Assembly (NCBI GenBank): GCA_024349765.1
Contig: AP026073.1
Location: forward strand, 434,001-498,000
Length of the DNA stretch: 64,000 nucleotides
Reading direction: 5' to 3'
DNA from: Streptomyces nigrescens
GTDB lineage: Bacteria; Actinomycetota; Actinomycetes; Streptomycetales; Streptomycetaceae
Of this stretch, positions 41,846 to 49,580 are shown in pieces. The translations under genes and the position numbers were made by a program. The notes beneath the pieces were generated by a model. The model was not told the DNA's origin, made no database searches, and saw nothing but the letters and a program-made list of their open reading frames with translations. Position 1 is the first letter of the stretch; each line of letters begins with the position of its first letter.

Positions 41846-42862
41846 ATGCCGTTCGATATCGATCCGCGACTGCTCCGGGCGTTCACCGCTGTAGCCGAGG
41901 AACTGCACTTCACCCGCGCCGCGGCCCGGCTCTACGTGGCCCAGCAGGCCCTGAGCCGTGACATCCGGCGACTGGAGCGGGAGGTGGGCACGGCACTCTT
42001 CGTACGGACGACCCGCCAGGTCGCCCTCACGGCCGACGGCGAGCGGCTACTGCCGTACGCCCGCCGGGTGTTGAGCGCCCACGAGGACCTGGCGGCGGCC
42101 TTCCGGCCGGTTCCCGAGCGGCCGCTGCTGGTCGATGTCGGGGTGCCGATCGGTACCGCGCACCGGGTGCTGGAGGACGCCAGGGAGCGTGTGCCGGACA
42201 GCTGTGAGCTGGTGGCCCGCTTCCACAGCGGGCTGACGGGGGCGGCGGCCGAGCTGGCGGCCGGGCGGCTCGATGTCTCCTTCGGGCGCTACGCGGGCCT
42301 GCCACCCGCCGTCCGGTCCGGTCTGGCACACCAGCCGGTCCGTCTGGAGCCGATGGCTGTGCTGCTGCGGGAGGACCATCCCCTGGCGGCGCGGCCCGAG
42401 GTTCCGCTCGCGGAGCTGGCCGGCGAGACGCTCTATGCGGCTGCCGGGAATCCGCAGACCGAGGAGTGGACGGAGCTGGCGGCCCGGCTGTTCGCGGGGC
42501 GGGGTATCGCGATGGCCGAGCCGTTCCCGGAGATCGAGGGCTCGCGGGAGTTCGTACGCGTGGTGCGGAAACGGGGGTGGTCGGTACTGGCGAGCGTGGA
42601 GTTCATCGACGTACCGGGGATGGTGCTGCGCCCGGTCGTGGACCCCGTACCCCTGTCACCCCTCTCAATGGTGTGGCGCCGCGACCTGCACCACCCCGGC
42701 CTGACCGCCCTGCGCGCTGCGGTACACGAACTGGCAAGGAAAAACGAATGGTTGACGGTACCGGAGGACGCCTGGCTCCCTCGGGAGGATGCCGCCGCGA
42801 TGGGTGTGAGTGTGGGTGAGGGAGAGGGGGAGGGGGAGGGGGAGGGCGTGCGGGGGCGGTAG
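41846..42862 (+). CDS. LysR-family transcriptional regulator
   Basis: This 338-aa protein has an N-terminal winged helix-turn-helix of LysR type (LLRAFTAVAEELHFTRAAARLYVAQQALSRDIRRLEREVGTALFVRTTRQVALTADG, shown here only as a family description in three contiguous motifs: the AVAEELHFTRAA helix, the QQALSRDIRRLE recognition helix and the LTADG turn). A substrate-binding domain follows from residue 90. It is divergent from the MFS gene, its likely target. The last 15 residues are a Gly-Glu repeat (GEGEGEGEGEG) encoded by a simple-sequence tract, so the C-terminus appears to have been extended or replaced. The 3' end is overlapped in antisense by the broken lasso B1 frame. Confidence 0.9.
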   Translation: MPFDIDPRLLRAFTAVAEELHFTRAAARLYVAQQALSRDIRRLEREVGTALFVRTTRQVALTADGERLLPYARRVLSAHEDLAAAFRPVPERPLLVDVGVPIGTAHRVLEDARERVPDSCELVARFHSGLTGAAAELAAGRLDVSFGRYAGLPPAVRSGLAHQPVRLEPMAVLLREDHPLAARPEVPLAELAGETLYAAAGNPQTEEWTELAARLFAGRGIAMAEPFPEIEGSREFVRVVRKRGWSVLASVEFIDVPGMVLRPVVDPVPLSPLSMVWRRDLHHPGLTALRAAVHELARKNEWLTVPEDAWLPREDAAAMGVSVGEGEGEGEGEGVRGR

Positions 42863-43015
42863 GGGGAGACGTGTCGCGTCCCCGCGTACACGTCGCGCCC
42901 GCGCACACGTCGCGGTCGCGTTCATCTGCCAGTAGCGGCCGGTGCGGGTGGCGAGCAGGACCGTGCCGTCGGCCGTGCGGGTGCTGGTGACGTGCGGGGC
43001 GAGGGCGAGGGTCAT
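42665..43015 (-). pseudogene. truncated lasso-peptide B1 (PqqD-like RRE) gene
   Basis: The first 33 codons from ATG 43015 read TLALAPHVTSTRT, GTVLLATRTGRYWQMNATA, a good match to the start of lasso B1/PqqD-like recognition proteins. Those normally continue YWQLNxTGxxVLxxLxxG. Here the similarity stops at about base 42912 and the frame continues as Arg/Pro/Thr-rich sequence, antisense to the 3' end of the LysR gene, ending at 42665 (116 codons in total). The helices that grip the leader peptide are missing, so the product should not function. The ATG overlaps the cyclase stop by 4 nt (ATGA), the normal C-B1 coupling. Repeats of ACACGTCGCG at 42870-42920 mark the presumed deletion junction. Confidence 0.75.
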
Positions 43016-45420
43016 GGGGTGCCTTGGGCCGGTGCGGGCAGGGGCGGTGCGGGGAACGGCGAGGAGGGGAGCGCCGGTGTGGGGCGGGACGGCGCGGGGA
43101 TGTGCGTCGGGGTGAGCGCGCGGAGCCAGTACTCGGTGGCGAGAGTGGGGTCCAGTGCGCGCAGGGCGTCGGGGTGCGGCTGGAGCGACGTCAGGTGGTG
43201 CCGGAGGGCGGCGGGGCGGATCAGACCGCGTTCGGCGAGGAGGGAGTCGTCGCAGAGCGCGGACAGGGCGCCGCGGTGGGCGCGCAGACCGGCGTGGACC
43301 TCGGTGCTGTGCTCGTTCTTCGTGCCGAGGCCGAGCACCGCCTCGGGCACGATGCCGCGCAGCGCACGGGTCAGCAGTGGCTTGTAGACGCCGGCCCGGG
43401 CGCGGTCGGCGAGTCGGAGGGTGAGCGCCGCGTCGATGACGGCGTTGTCGAGGAACGGCGCCTCGTAGGCGACGCCGTGCGGGGCGGTGAGGGCGAGGGC
43501 GCCGCGGACGATCTCCCCGGAGCGGAGGGCGGCGCGCACGATGTCGTGCTGGCAGCGCAGCGGCGCGAACGGTTCGGGTGCCTCGGCGGCGGCCTCGCGC
43601 AGCAGCCGGCGGACGGTGGCGACGGCGTCCGGATGCGCCCACGGCGGCAGGCTGGACAGGACCTCCCAGTCGGCGCCGCAGGTCCGGGGATCGCCGCCGG
43701 CGGTCACCCGGGAGGCGCTGCCGGCCAGCCAGCGCGGATACGGGCGGCCGCCCAGCAGCGTGCGCAGGGTCTCGGAGGTCTTCCAGCGGCAGAGGTGGTG
43801 TGCCGTCCAGGCGCGCTGGGCGGCGGTGCGCAGGTCGCTGCGGACAAGGGAGTTGAGGGCGGCGGGGCGGTGGGAGAAGAGTTCGTCGCCGCCGACGCCG
43901 ACGAGGTGCAGCCGGGAGCCGCGGGCGGCGACGAGACGGGCCTGGTGGGCGATCCGGGCGGCTTCCCGGAAGAGGGCGAGCGGGGCGGCCGGGTCGGTGG
44001 CGGTGGGGTGCAGGGGGTGGTGGGGCGGGGTGTACCAGGTGGGGGCGTCGGCGTAGGGGAGGGAGAGGTGCTCGCCGGCCTGGGGTCGTGACCGCGACGC
44101 CGGGCCGTTGCCCGCACCCGCGCCCCTGGCCCTGCCACTGCCACTGCCACTGCCCCTGCCCCCGCCCCTGTTCCCGCTCCCGCCCCTGCCCCCGCTTCCG
44201 CCGCTGTGCCTGCTTCCGCCCCCGTTCCCGCCCGTACCCGCTCCGTTGGTCCTGTGCGCGACCGCCCCGCTGCGCTCGCCCTCGTTCTTGGCCTGGACCT
44301 GGCCCTGGCCCTGACCCTTGCCCTTCTCCTTGCCCTTGCCGTGGGCCGTGTCCCCCACTGAGCGTGGGTCCCCGCCGGGTCCGGGGCCCGGGCCGGCCGC
44401 CTGTTCGCGTTGGCGTTCGGCGGCGCTCAGGTGGGCTGCGCTGCGGGCGCTCCACATGGTGTCGTCGTTGCCGGGGTCGCGGGACACCCAGGACGTGGTG
44501 ATCAGCCGGACGTCCTCCTGGGCGGCGAGGAAGCACAGGCCGGTGGAGTCGGTGCCGCCGGAGAGGTCGGCGCTGAGGGTGGGACGGCCCAGGGCCCCGT
44601 ACGCGCTTCCATTCGTGGTCTCGCCCGTATCGGTCTGCTCGATCCGTTCGTTCTGCCCGTTCTGTTCGTTGATCCTCTCCTGTTCGTTCTGCCGTCGGGC
44701 GCGGTGTGTACGGGCCGCCACGGCGTCGCTGAGGGCCTGGCGTACGGTCTCGGCGGCGCGCTCCAGGGGGACGTCCGGTTCCGGTGGCTGCCACCAACGG
44801 GCCACGGAGGGCTGCCCGTTGGCGTCCACGGTGAGGTGGTGGCCCGGCGGGACGGCCGGTACCGCGCGCCACAGCGGGCGCAGGGCGAGCGGGAGCGGGG
44901 CGAACGGGAACAGCAGGCGCAGCGCGAGGGATTCCTCGTCGAGCAGGCCGGTGCCGGGGGCGCCGGGCGGCAGTCCGCCGGTGGCCGCGCTGCGGGCGAG
45001 CGCCGCCAGGTCCTGGGGCCGGTTGCCGGCGACGGTGATGCCGCCGATCCGGGCGTGATGGAGCTGGTGGACGGTCGCGAGGTCGCCCTGGCAGCGCAGG
45101 TCGGGGCCGATGGCGGCCAGGAGTGCGTAGCTGCCGGGGAGTTGGCGGGTGCGCCGGGCGATGCCGTCCAGGCCGTCGGGGCCGTGCAGCAGCCGGGCCA
45201 GGGTGTCCGGGTGGGCGGAGGTGGTGCCGAGCAGGACGGCGCGGCGTGGGCCCGCCTCCGCCGTGAGGATCTGGTCGGCCGACCACCGGCCCACGATCCA
45301 GGGGCGGCCCGAGGGGTGGCGGAGGATCTGGACGGGCGGTCCGGCGGGCAGCTGCCGGCGGAGGGCGTCGGTTGCGGGGTGGTCGGGGAAGACGAGGAAG
45401 TCCACGGGATACCTGTCCAT
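43012..45420 (-). CDS. lasso peptide macrolactam synthetase (asparagine-synthase-like, protein C)
   Basis: The 802-aa protein has the lasso cyclase layout. An N-terminal glutaminase-like domain without the catalytic Cys1 (FLVFPDHPATDALRR, LPGSYALLAAIGPDLRC) is followed by an AsnB-type ATP-binding domain with the pyrophosphate loop DLSGGTDS (SGGTDS 287-292). The C-terminal part has YEAPFLDNAVIDAAL, VYKPLLTRALRGIVPEAVLG and TKNEHSTEVHAGLR. It adenylates the Asp side chain of the precursor core and joins it to the Gly1 amine. It is about 200 aa longer than typical: low-complexity insertions lie at about 242-275 (Gln/Asn/Glu-rich) and 338-447 (Gly/Lys/Gln then Gly/Ser/Arg). The key motifs remain intact. 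No clear Shine-Dalgarno precedes the ATG. Confidence 0.92.
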   Translation of the reverse strand: MDRYPVDFLVFPDHPATDALRRQLPAGPPVQILRHPSGRPWIVGRWSADQILTAEAGPRRAVLLGTTSAHPDTLARLLHGPDGLDGIARRTRQLPGSYALLAAIGPDLRCQGDLATVHQLHHARIGGITVAGNRPQDLAALARSAATGGLPPGAPGTGLLDEESLALRLLFPFAPLPLALRPLWRAVPAVPPGHHLTVDANGQPSVARWWQPPEPDVPLERAAETVRQALSDAVAARTHRARRQNEQERINEQNGQNERIEQTDTGETTNGSAYGALGRPTLSADLSGGTDSTGLCFLAAQEDVRLITTSWVSRDPGNDDTMWSARSAAHLSAAERQREQAAGPGPGPGGDPRSVGDTAHGKGKEKGKGQGQGQVQAKNEGERSGAVAHRTNGAGTGGNGGGSRHSGGSGGRGGSGNRGGGRGSGSGSGRARGAGAGNGPASRSRPQAGEHLSLPYADAPTWYTPPHHPLHPTATDPAAPLALFREAARIAHQARLVAARGSRLHLVGVGGDELFSHRPAALNSLVRSDLRTAAQRAWTAHHLCRWKTSETLRTLLGGRPYPRWLAGSASRVTAGGDPRTCGADWEVLSSLPPWAHPDAVATVRRLLREAAAEAPEPFAPLRCQHDIVRAALRSGEIVRGALALTAPHGVAYEAPFLDNAVIDAALTLRLADRARAGVYKPLLTRALRGIVPEAVLGLGTKNEHSTEVHAGLRAHRGALSALCDDSLLAERGLIRPAALRHHLTSLQPHPDALRALDPTLATEYWLRALTPTHIPAPSRPTPALPSSPFPAPPLPAPAQGTP

Positions 45421-45454
45421 AGGGGGAGGGGCGTTGCCGCCGGACCGTCGGCCA

Positions 45455-45494
45455 CAGCGCTGCCGGGCCCGGGGGGCCGGGTCCGGCAGCGCTG
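45455..45494 (-). promoter_or_regulatory. hairpin between lasso precursor and cyclase genes
   Basis: An 18-bp stem (arms 45455-45472 and 45477-45494, one G-T wobble) has a 4-nt loop. It starts 8 nt after the precursor stop codon. Such structures in lasso and other RiPP operons usually stabilise or partly terminate the message so that precursor exceeds enzyme. Confidence 0.7.
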
Positions 45495-45501
45495 CCGTTC
45501 G

Positions 45502-45651
45502 TCACCACCCGAAGAAGCCGGCCCAGCCGTCCCAGTGGTAGCCCGTGAACCCGAGCGTCAGCTCGGTGAAGTCGCCCACCTCGACGAGCTGCGGCGCCTC
45601 GTAGTCGGTGGCGGTGTCGGCAGCGGCCGGCACCTCCTGCGTGTCCTGCAT
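45502..45651 (-). CDS. lasso peptide precursor (protein A)
   Basis: The gene encodes 49 residues and has a GGGAG 5 nt upstream of ATG 45651. The leader shows the exact lasso recognition pattern Tyr17-x2-Pro20-x-Leu22-x3-Gly26-x-Phe28-x3-Thr32 (YEAPQLVEVGDFTELTL). Thr32 is the conserved position -2. The predicted core is GFTGYHWDGWAGFFGW: Gly1 would be linked to the side chain of Asp8 to form an 8-residue ring with an 8-residue tail rich in Trp and Phe for threading. There is no Cys, so a class II lasso is expected, with a calculated monoisotopic mass of about 1871.78 Da after ring closure. The cyclase gene is directly downstream. B1 is broken and B2 is absent here. Confidence 0.92.
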   Translation of the reverse strand: MQDTQEVPAAADTATDYEAPQLVEVGDFTELTLGFTGYHWDGWAGFFGW

Positions 45652-45974
45652 CGTTCACTCCCTTCGCTCTTCTCCGGGCACACCACCCGCACCGCTACCG
45701 ACACGGAGTGTGCTCACGTGATTACTCGTTGCGTTCGACGAAAATGCTGACAGTGCCCAGGTCGCCTGCCATTACCTCGAACGAGTGGTGTCAGGGGGCG
45801 TGCGAGGCACTTCGGTGTGACTCCGCCCGGCGTGTACGCCCCGGCGTCCGCGGTCGCTCACGCACGGGTCCGGTGGCGCGTGAGCGCAAGGTTTCGCCGC
45901 GGTCACCTGCTGCCACGGTGCGGAAACCCGCCGTCCCTAGCTTCGGGGGAGGACCCGACCCCCTGGGAGGCGCG
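45652..45974. other. divergent promoter region (lasso precursor / narK)
   Basis: This 323-bp region has no ORF. On the minus strand a candidate promoter for the precursor lies about 45712-45750 (TAATCA-like -10, with the A/T-richer GCATTTTCG upstream). The + strand side contains the narK ribosome binding site GGGAGG (45965-45970). No clear GlnR box was identified by eye. Confidence 0.45.
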
Positions 45975-47534
45975 ATGACGGCCGAGGCCGCGGCAGGCAC
46001 CCGTAGCGACAGCAGCAGTGAAATCAGCGACGACAGCCCTGACGAAAACCGAACGGACCGCACGACCTCCACCCCGACGTCCGCCCCGACGTCCACCCCG
46101 ACGTCCGCCCCGACGTCCGGTGGCTCCACGCCCGCCGGCCCCACGCCCGGCGGCCGTACGCGGCGGGGCGGGCGGTGGATCGAGCGGTGGGAGCCCGAGG
46201 ACGAGACGTTCTGGGCGGAGACCGGGGCGCGGGTCGCCCGGCGGAACCTGGCCTTCTCCGTACTGTCCGAGCACATCGGCTTCTCCATCTGGAGCCTGTG
46301 GTCGGTGATGGTGCTGTTCATGGGGCCGGAGTACGGATTCGATCCGGCCGGCAAGTTCTTCCTGGTGGCGATGCCGACCCTGGTGGGCGGGGTGCTGCGG
46401 GTGCCGTACACCTTCGCGGTGGCGCGGTTCGGCGGACGCAACTGGACGGTGATCAGCGCGCTGATGCTGCTGGTGCCGGCGACGGCGGCCGCGGTGGTGA
46501 TGAAGCCGGGTACCTCCTACACCACGTTCCTGGTGATCGCGGCGCTCGCGGGCGTCGGCGGCGGCAACTTCGCCTCCTCGATGACGAACATCAACTCCTT
46601 CTACCCCCTGCGGAAGAAGGGCTGGGCGCTGGGGCTGAACGCCGGCGGCGGCAACATCGGCGTCCCCGTGATCCAGCTGCTGGGGCTGCTGGTGATCGGT
46701 ACGGCCGGGGCCGCGCAGCCGCGGCTGGTGCTCGCCGTCTACCTGCCGCTGATCGTGGTCGCGGCGGTGCTCGCGGCGCTGTTCATGGACAACCTGGCGC
46801 CGGTGCGGAACGACACCGGAGCGGCCCTGGACGCCGCCCGGGAGCCGCACACCTGGGTGATGTCGGTGCTGTACATCGGCACGTTCGGGTCGTTCATCGG
46901 CTACAGCTTCGCCTTCGGGCTGGTGCTGCAGAACCAGTTCGCGCGCACGCCCCTCCAGGCGGCGTCGCTGACGTTCATCGGGCCGCTGCTGGGGTCGCTG
47001 GTGCGGCCGGTCGGCGGCCGGCTGGCGGACCGGTTCGGCGGCGCCCGGATCACCCTGGGCAACTTCCTGGCGATGGCCCTGGCCACCGGGGTGGTCATCT
47101 ACGCGTCGGCGGTGCGGTCGCTGCCGGTGTTCCTCGTCGGCTTCATCGCGCTGTTCGTGCTGACCGGGCTCGGCAACGGCTCCACGTACAAGATGATCCC
47201 GGGGATCTTCCAGGCGCAGGCGGTCCGGCGCGGGCTGACCGGGGAGGCGGCCGAGGCCAGCGGGCGGCGGCTGTCGGGGGCGGCGATGGGGCTGATCGGC
47301 GCGGTCGGCGCGCTCGGCGGGCTGGCCATCAACCTCGCCTTCCGGCAGTCGTTCCTGGCCACCGGGTCGGGTACGCCGGCGTTCGTGTCGTTCCTGGTCT
47401 GCTACGCGGTGTGCACCGTGGTGACCTGGGCCGTATACCTGCGGCCGGCGGCGCGCGCACGGCGTACGGAGCGGGCGGGCGCGGGTGCCACGGCCGGGGA
47501 GGCGGAGCGGCGGCCGGTCCACGCCGAAGTGTGA
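45975..47534 (+). CDS. narK: nitrate/nitrite transporter (NarK-type MFS)
   Basis: The 519-aa protein has about 75 Thr/Ser/Pro-rich N-terminal residues (with a TSAPTSTPTSAPTS repeat) and then a 12-helix MFS domain. It has the nitrate signature in the fifth helix, GGGNFASSMTNINSFYPLRKKGWALGLNAGGGN, and FAFGLVLQNQF. It should exchange or import nitrate and nitrite. ATG 45975 has GGGAGG 4 nt upstream. It lies directly before the HemD/winged-helix regulator gene, the narK-nnaR pairing known from S. coelicolor nitrogen metabolism. Confidence 0.93.
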   Translation: MTAEAAAGTRSDSSSEISDDSPDENRTDRTTSTPTSAPTSTPTSAPTSGGSTPAGPTPGGRTRRGGRWIERWEPEDETFWAETGARVARRNLAFSVLSEHIGFSIWSLWSVMVLFMGPEYGFDPAGKFFLVAMPTLVGGVLRVPYTFAVARFGGRNWTVISALMLLVPATAAAVVMKPGTSYTTFLVIAALAGVGGGNFASSMTNINSFYPLRKKGWALGLNAGGGNIGVPVIQLLGLLVIGTAGAAQPRLVLAVYLPLIVVAAVLAALFMDNLAPVRNDTGAALDAAREPHTWVMSVLYIGTFGSFIGYSFAFGLVLQNQFARTPLQAASLTFIGPLLGSLVRPVGGRLADRFGGARITLGNFLAMALATGVVIYASAVRSLPVFLVGFIALFVLTGLGNGSTYKMIPGIFQAQAVRRGLTGEAAEASGRRLSGAAMGLIGAVGALGGLAINLAFRQSFLATGSGTPAFVSFLVCYAVCTVVTWAVYLRPAARARRTERAGAGATAGEAERRPVHAEV

Positions 47535-47725
47535 GGCGGCGTGGGGCTGGTGTGCGGCCGGTTGCCCGTGGTGGCCGCGCAGCGGCGTAACCCGGGGGAA
47601 ATACTGGAGGACCGGGCCTGTCATGTGGTGTCGGCAGGCTGGACACCAGTGGCTTCCGGACCTCGACACCCCGGGACTTGGCTCCTCGGACCCGGGGAGC
47701 CGGAGATCCGGGGAGGTCGGGATCT

Positions 47726-47751
47726 CGGTATCCCGGGGTCCCGGGATACCG
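47726..47751. terminator. palindrome between narK and nnaR
   Basis: GGTATCCCGGG (47727-47737) and its inverse complement CCCGGGATACC (47740-47750) are almost contiguous. The pair could end the narK transcript or be a binding site just upstream of nnaR. The local sequence is also rich in CCCGGG and GGGATC repeats. Confidence 0.5.
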
Positions 47752-47791
47752 GAGCTCACCCGTCGCCCGGGCCGCGGCGGCGGGGAGCGCC

Positions 47792-49204
47792 ATGCAGCAC
47801 AACCACTCTGGGCGGAGCGGGACGACCATGCACGATCAGCAGCAGCAACAGGAGCACGGCGAGCGGGAGACGCGGACGGCACCCGCCACCGGGCCGGCAG
47901 CGGGACCCCAGGAACCCCAGGAACCCCAGGAACCCCAGGAACCCCAGGGAACCCACGGAGCCCCGGGGACCCGGGAAGCCGCGCCGGAACCCGGGCCGGG
48001 AACCGGACCAGTGACCGCGCCGGGAACCGGGCCGGAAGCCGGGCCCGGGGACGGTTCCGGGCCCGGTGCTGCCCCCGTGCGGCCGCTGGACGGCTTCACC
48101 GTCGGCGTGACCGCGGCCCGGCGGGCCGAGGAGCTCGGTGCCCTGCTGGAGCGGCGCGGCGCGCAGGTGATGCACGCGCCCGCGCTGCGCATCGTGCCGC
48201 TGCCGGACGACACCGAACTGCTCGCGGTGACCCGGGCGCTGATCGGTCATGCGCCGGACGTCGTCGTGGCCACCACGGCCATCGGGTTCCGCGGCTGGAT
48301 CGAGGCCGCGGAGGGCTGGGGGCTGGGCGAGGCGCTGCTGGACCGGCTGACCGGCGTCGAACTGCTCGCGCGCGGCCCGAAGGTACGGGGCGCGATCCGG
48401 GCCGCCGGGCTCACCGAGAAGTGGTCCCCGGCCTCGGAGTCGATGGCCGAGGTGCTGGACCGGCTGCTGGCGGAGGGGGTGTCCGGGCGGCGGGTGGCCG
48501 TACAGCTGCACGGCGAGCCGCTGCCCGGGTTCGTGGAGGCGCTGCGGGCCGGCGGCGCGGAGGTGATCGGCGTCCCGGTGTACCGCTGGATGCCGCCGGA
48601 GGACCTCGGTCCGGTCGACCGGCTGCTGGACGCGGTGGTCGGCGGCGGCCTGGACGCGGTGACGTTCACCAGCGCACCCGCCGCCGCGTCGCTGCTGCGC
48701 CGGGCCGAGGAGCGCGGCATCCGGGAGGAGGTGCTGGCGGCGCTGCGGCAGGGCGTGCTGCCCGTGTGTGTGGGGCCGGTGACCGCGCTGCCCCTGGAGG
48801 CCGAGGACGTGCCCACGCTCCAGCCGGAGCGCTTCCGGCTGGGGCCGCTGGTGCAGCTGCTGTGCCGCGAACTGCCCGGGCGGGCGCGGCCGTTGCCGGT
48901 GGCCGGGCGGCGGCTGGAGATCCGCGGGCACGCGGTCGTGGTGGACGGCGCGCTGCGGCCGGTGCCGCCGGCCGGCATGGCGTTGCTGCGGGCGCTGGCC
49001 CGCCGCCCCGGCTGGGTCGTCTCCCGCGCCGAGCTGCTGCGGGTGCTGCCGGGGTCGGGGCGGGACGAGCACGCCGTGGAGACCGCGATGGCCCGGCTGC
49101 GGGTGGCCCTGGGCGCGCCGAAGCTGATCCAGACCGTGGTCAAGCGGGGGTACCGGCTGTCGTTGGACCCGCACGCCGACACGGACAAGTACGGCGCGGC
49201 GTAA
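47792..49204 (+). CDS. nnaR: uroporphyrinogen-III-synthase-like / winged-helix transcriptional regulator
   Basis: From ATG 47792 (GGGGAG 5-6 nt upstream; ATG 47828 is the alternative) the protein is 470 aa. The first 95 residues are low-complexity, with four Gln-Glu-Pro triplets in a row. A HemD-fold domain follows (FTVGVTAARRAEELGALLERRGAQVMHAP as a single motif region, AVTFTSAPAAASLL, VCVGPVTA). A C-terminal OmpR-type winged helix follows (RPGWVVSRAELLRVLPG, HAVETAMARLRVALG, IQTVVKRGYRLSL). Fusions of this kind are NnaR in S. coelicolor, which activates nitrate/nitrite assimilation genes together with GlnR. Position after narK supports this. It is probably a regulator rather than the main haem enzyme. 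Confidence 0.9.
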   Translation: MQHNHSGRSGTTMHDQQQQQEHGERETRTAPATGPAAGPQEPQEPQEPQEPQGTHGAPGTREAAPEPGPGTGPVTAPGTGPEAGPGDGSGPGAAPVRPLDGFTVGVTAARRAEELGALLERRGAQVMHAPALRIVPLPDDTELLAVTRALIGHAPDVVVATTAIGFRGWIEAAEGWGLGEALLDRLTGVELLARGPKVRGAIRAAGLTEKWSPASESMAEVLDRLLAEGVSGRRVAVQLHGEPLPGFVEALRAGGAEVIGVPVYRWMPPEDLGPVDRLLDAVVGGGLDAVTFTSAPAAASLLRRAEERGIREEVLAALRQGVLPVCVGPVTALPLEAEDVPTLQPERFRLGPLVQLLCRELPGRARPLPVAGRRLEIRGHAVVVDGALRPVPPAGMALLRALARRPGWVVSRAELLRVLPGSGRDEHAVETAMARLRVALGAPKLIQTVVKRGYRLSLDPHADTDKYGAA

Positions 49205-49580
49205 CCGGTTTCACGGCGGCGCGTGACCGGTTCCACGGCGGGGACTGTCGGTCCGTTCCACGGCGGGGATTGCCGGTCCCTTCCACGGCGGGGACTGTCG
49301 GTCCGTTCCACGGCGGGGACTGCCGGTCCCTTCCACGGCGGGGGCGGCGGCCGTTCCAGGGCGGGGCGCCCGGCCCGTTCCCCGCCGGGGCGGCCGGGTG
49401 CACGGCCGCGGGAGCGGGGTGCGCGGCCGGGGGAGTCGGGATCGCGGGGGCGGCCGCAAAAAATTCTCGCCATCCTTTGAGCACCCCGCCCGTCCCGTCC
49501 GTACTCCTCACCGCAAGTCCGATTCATGGCCAGGTCCCCGGCGATCTTGGGTGATCCGGGCTCTCGACCCGGGAGTTGGA
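49205..49580. other. intergenic region with 25-bp tandem repeats before the sigma factor
   Basis: 376 bp without a coding ORF. Four exact-period 25-bp units, TTCCACGGCGGGGACTGTCG plus GTCCG (or the variant with GCCGGTCCC), occupy 49231-49330. Degenerate copies run to about 49395. The rest contains the promoter of the ECF sigma gene. Confidence 0.85.

Noticed and set aside
40225-42862. MFS/LysR pair considered as the export and regulation genes of the lasso cluster
   Set aside because: They appear to be a self-contained efflux pair adjoining the broken cluster end. Lasso export normally uses an ABC protein, and the LysR 3' end lies on the far side of the deletion junction.
49231-49395. Regular 25-bp repeats considered as a CRISPR array
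   Set aside because: The repeats are head-to-tail with no unique spacers and no cas genes are nearby.
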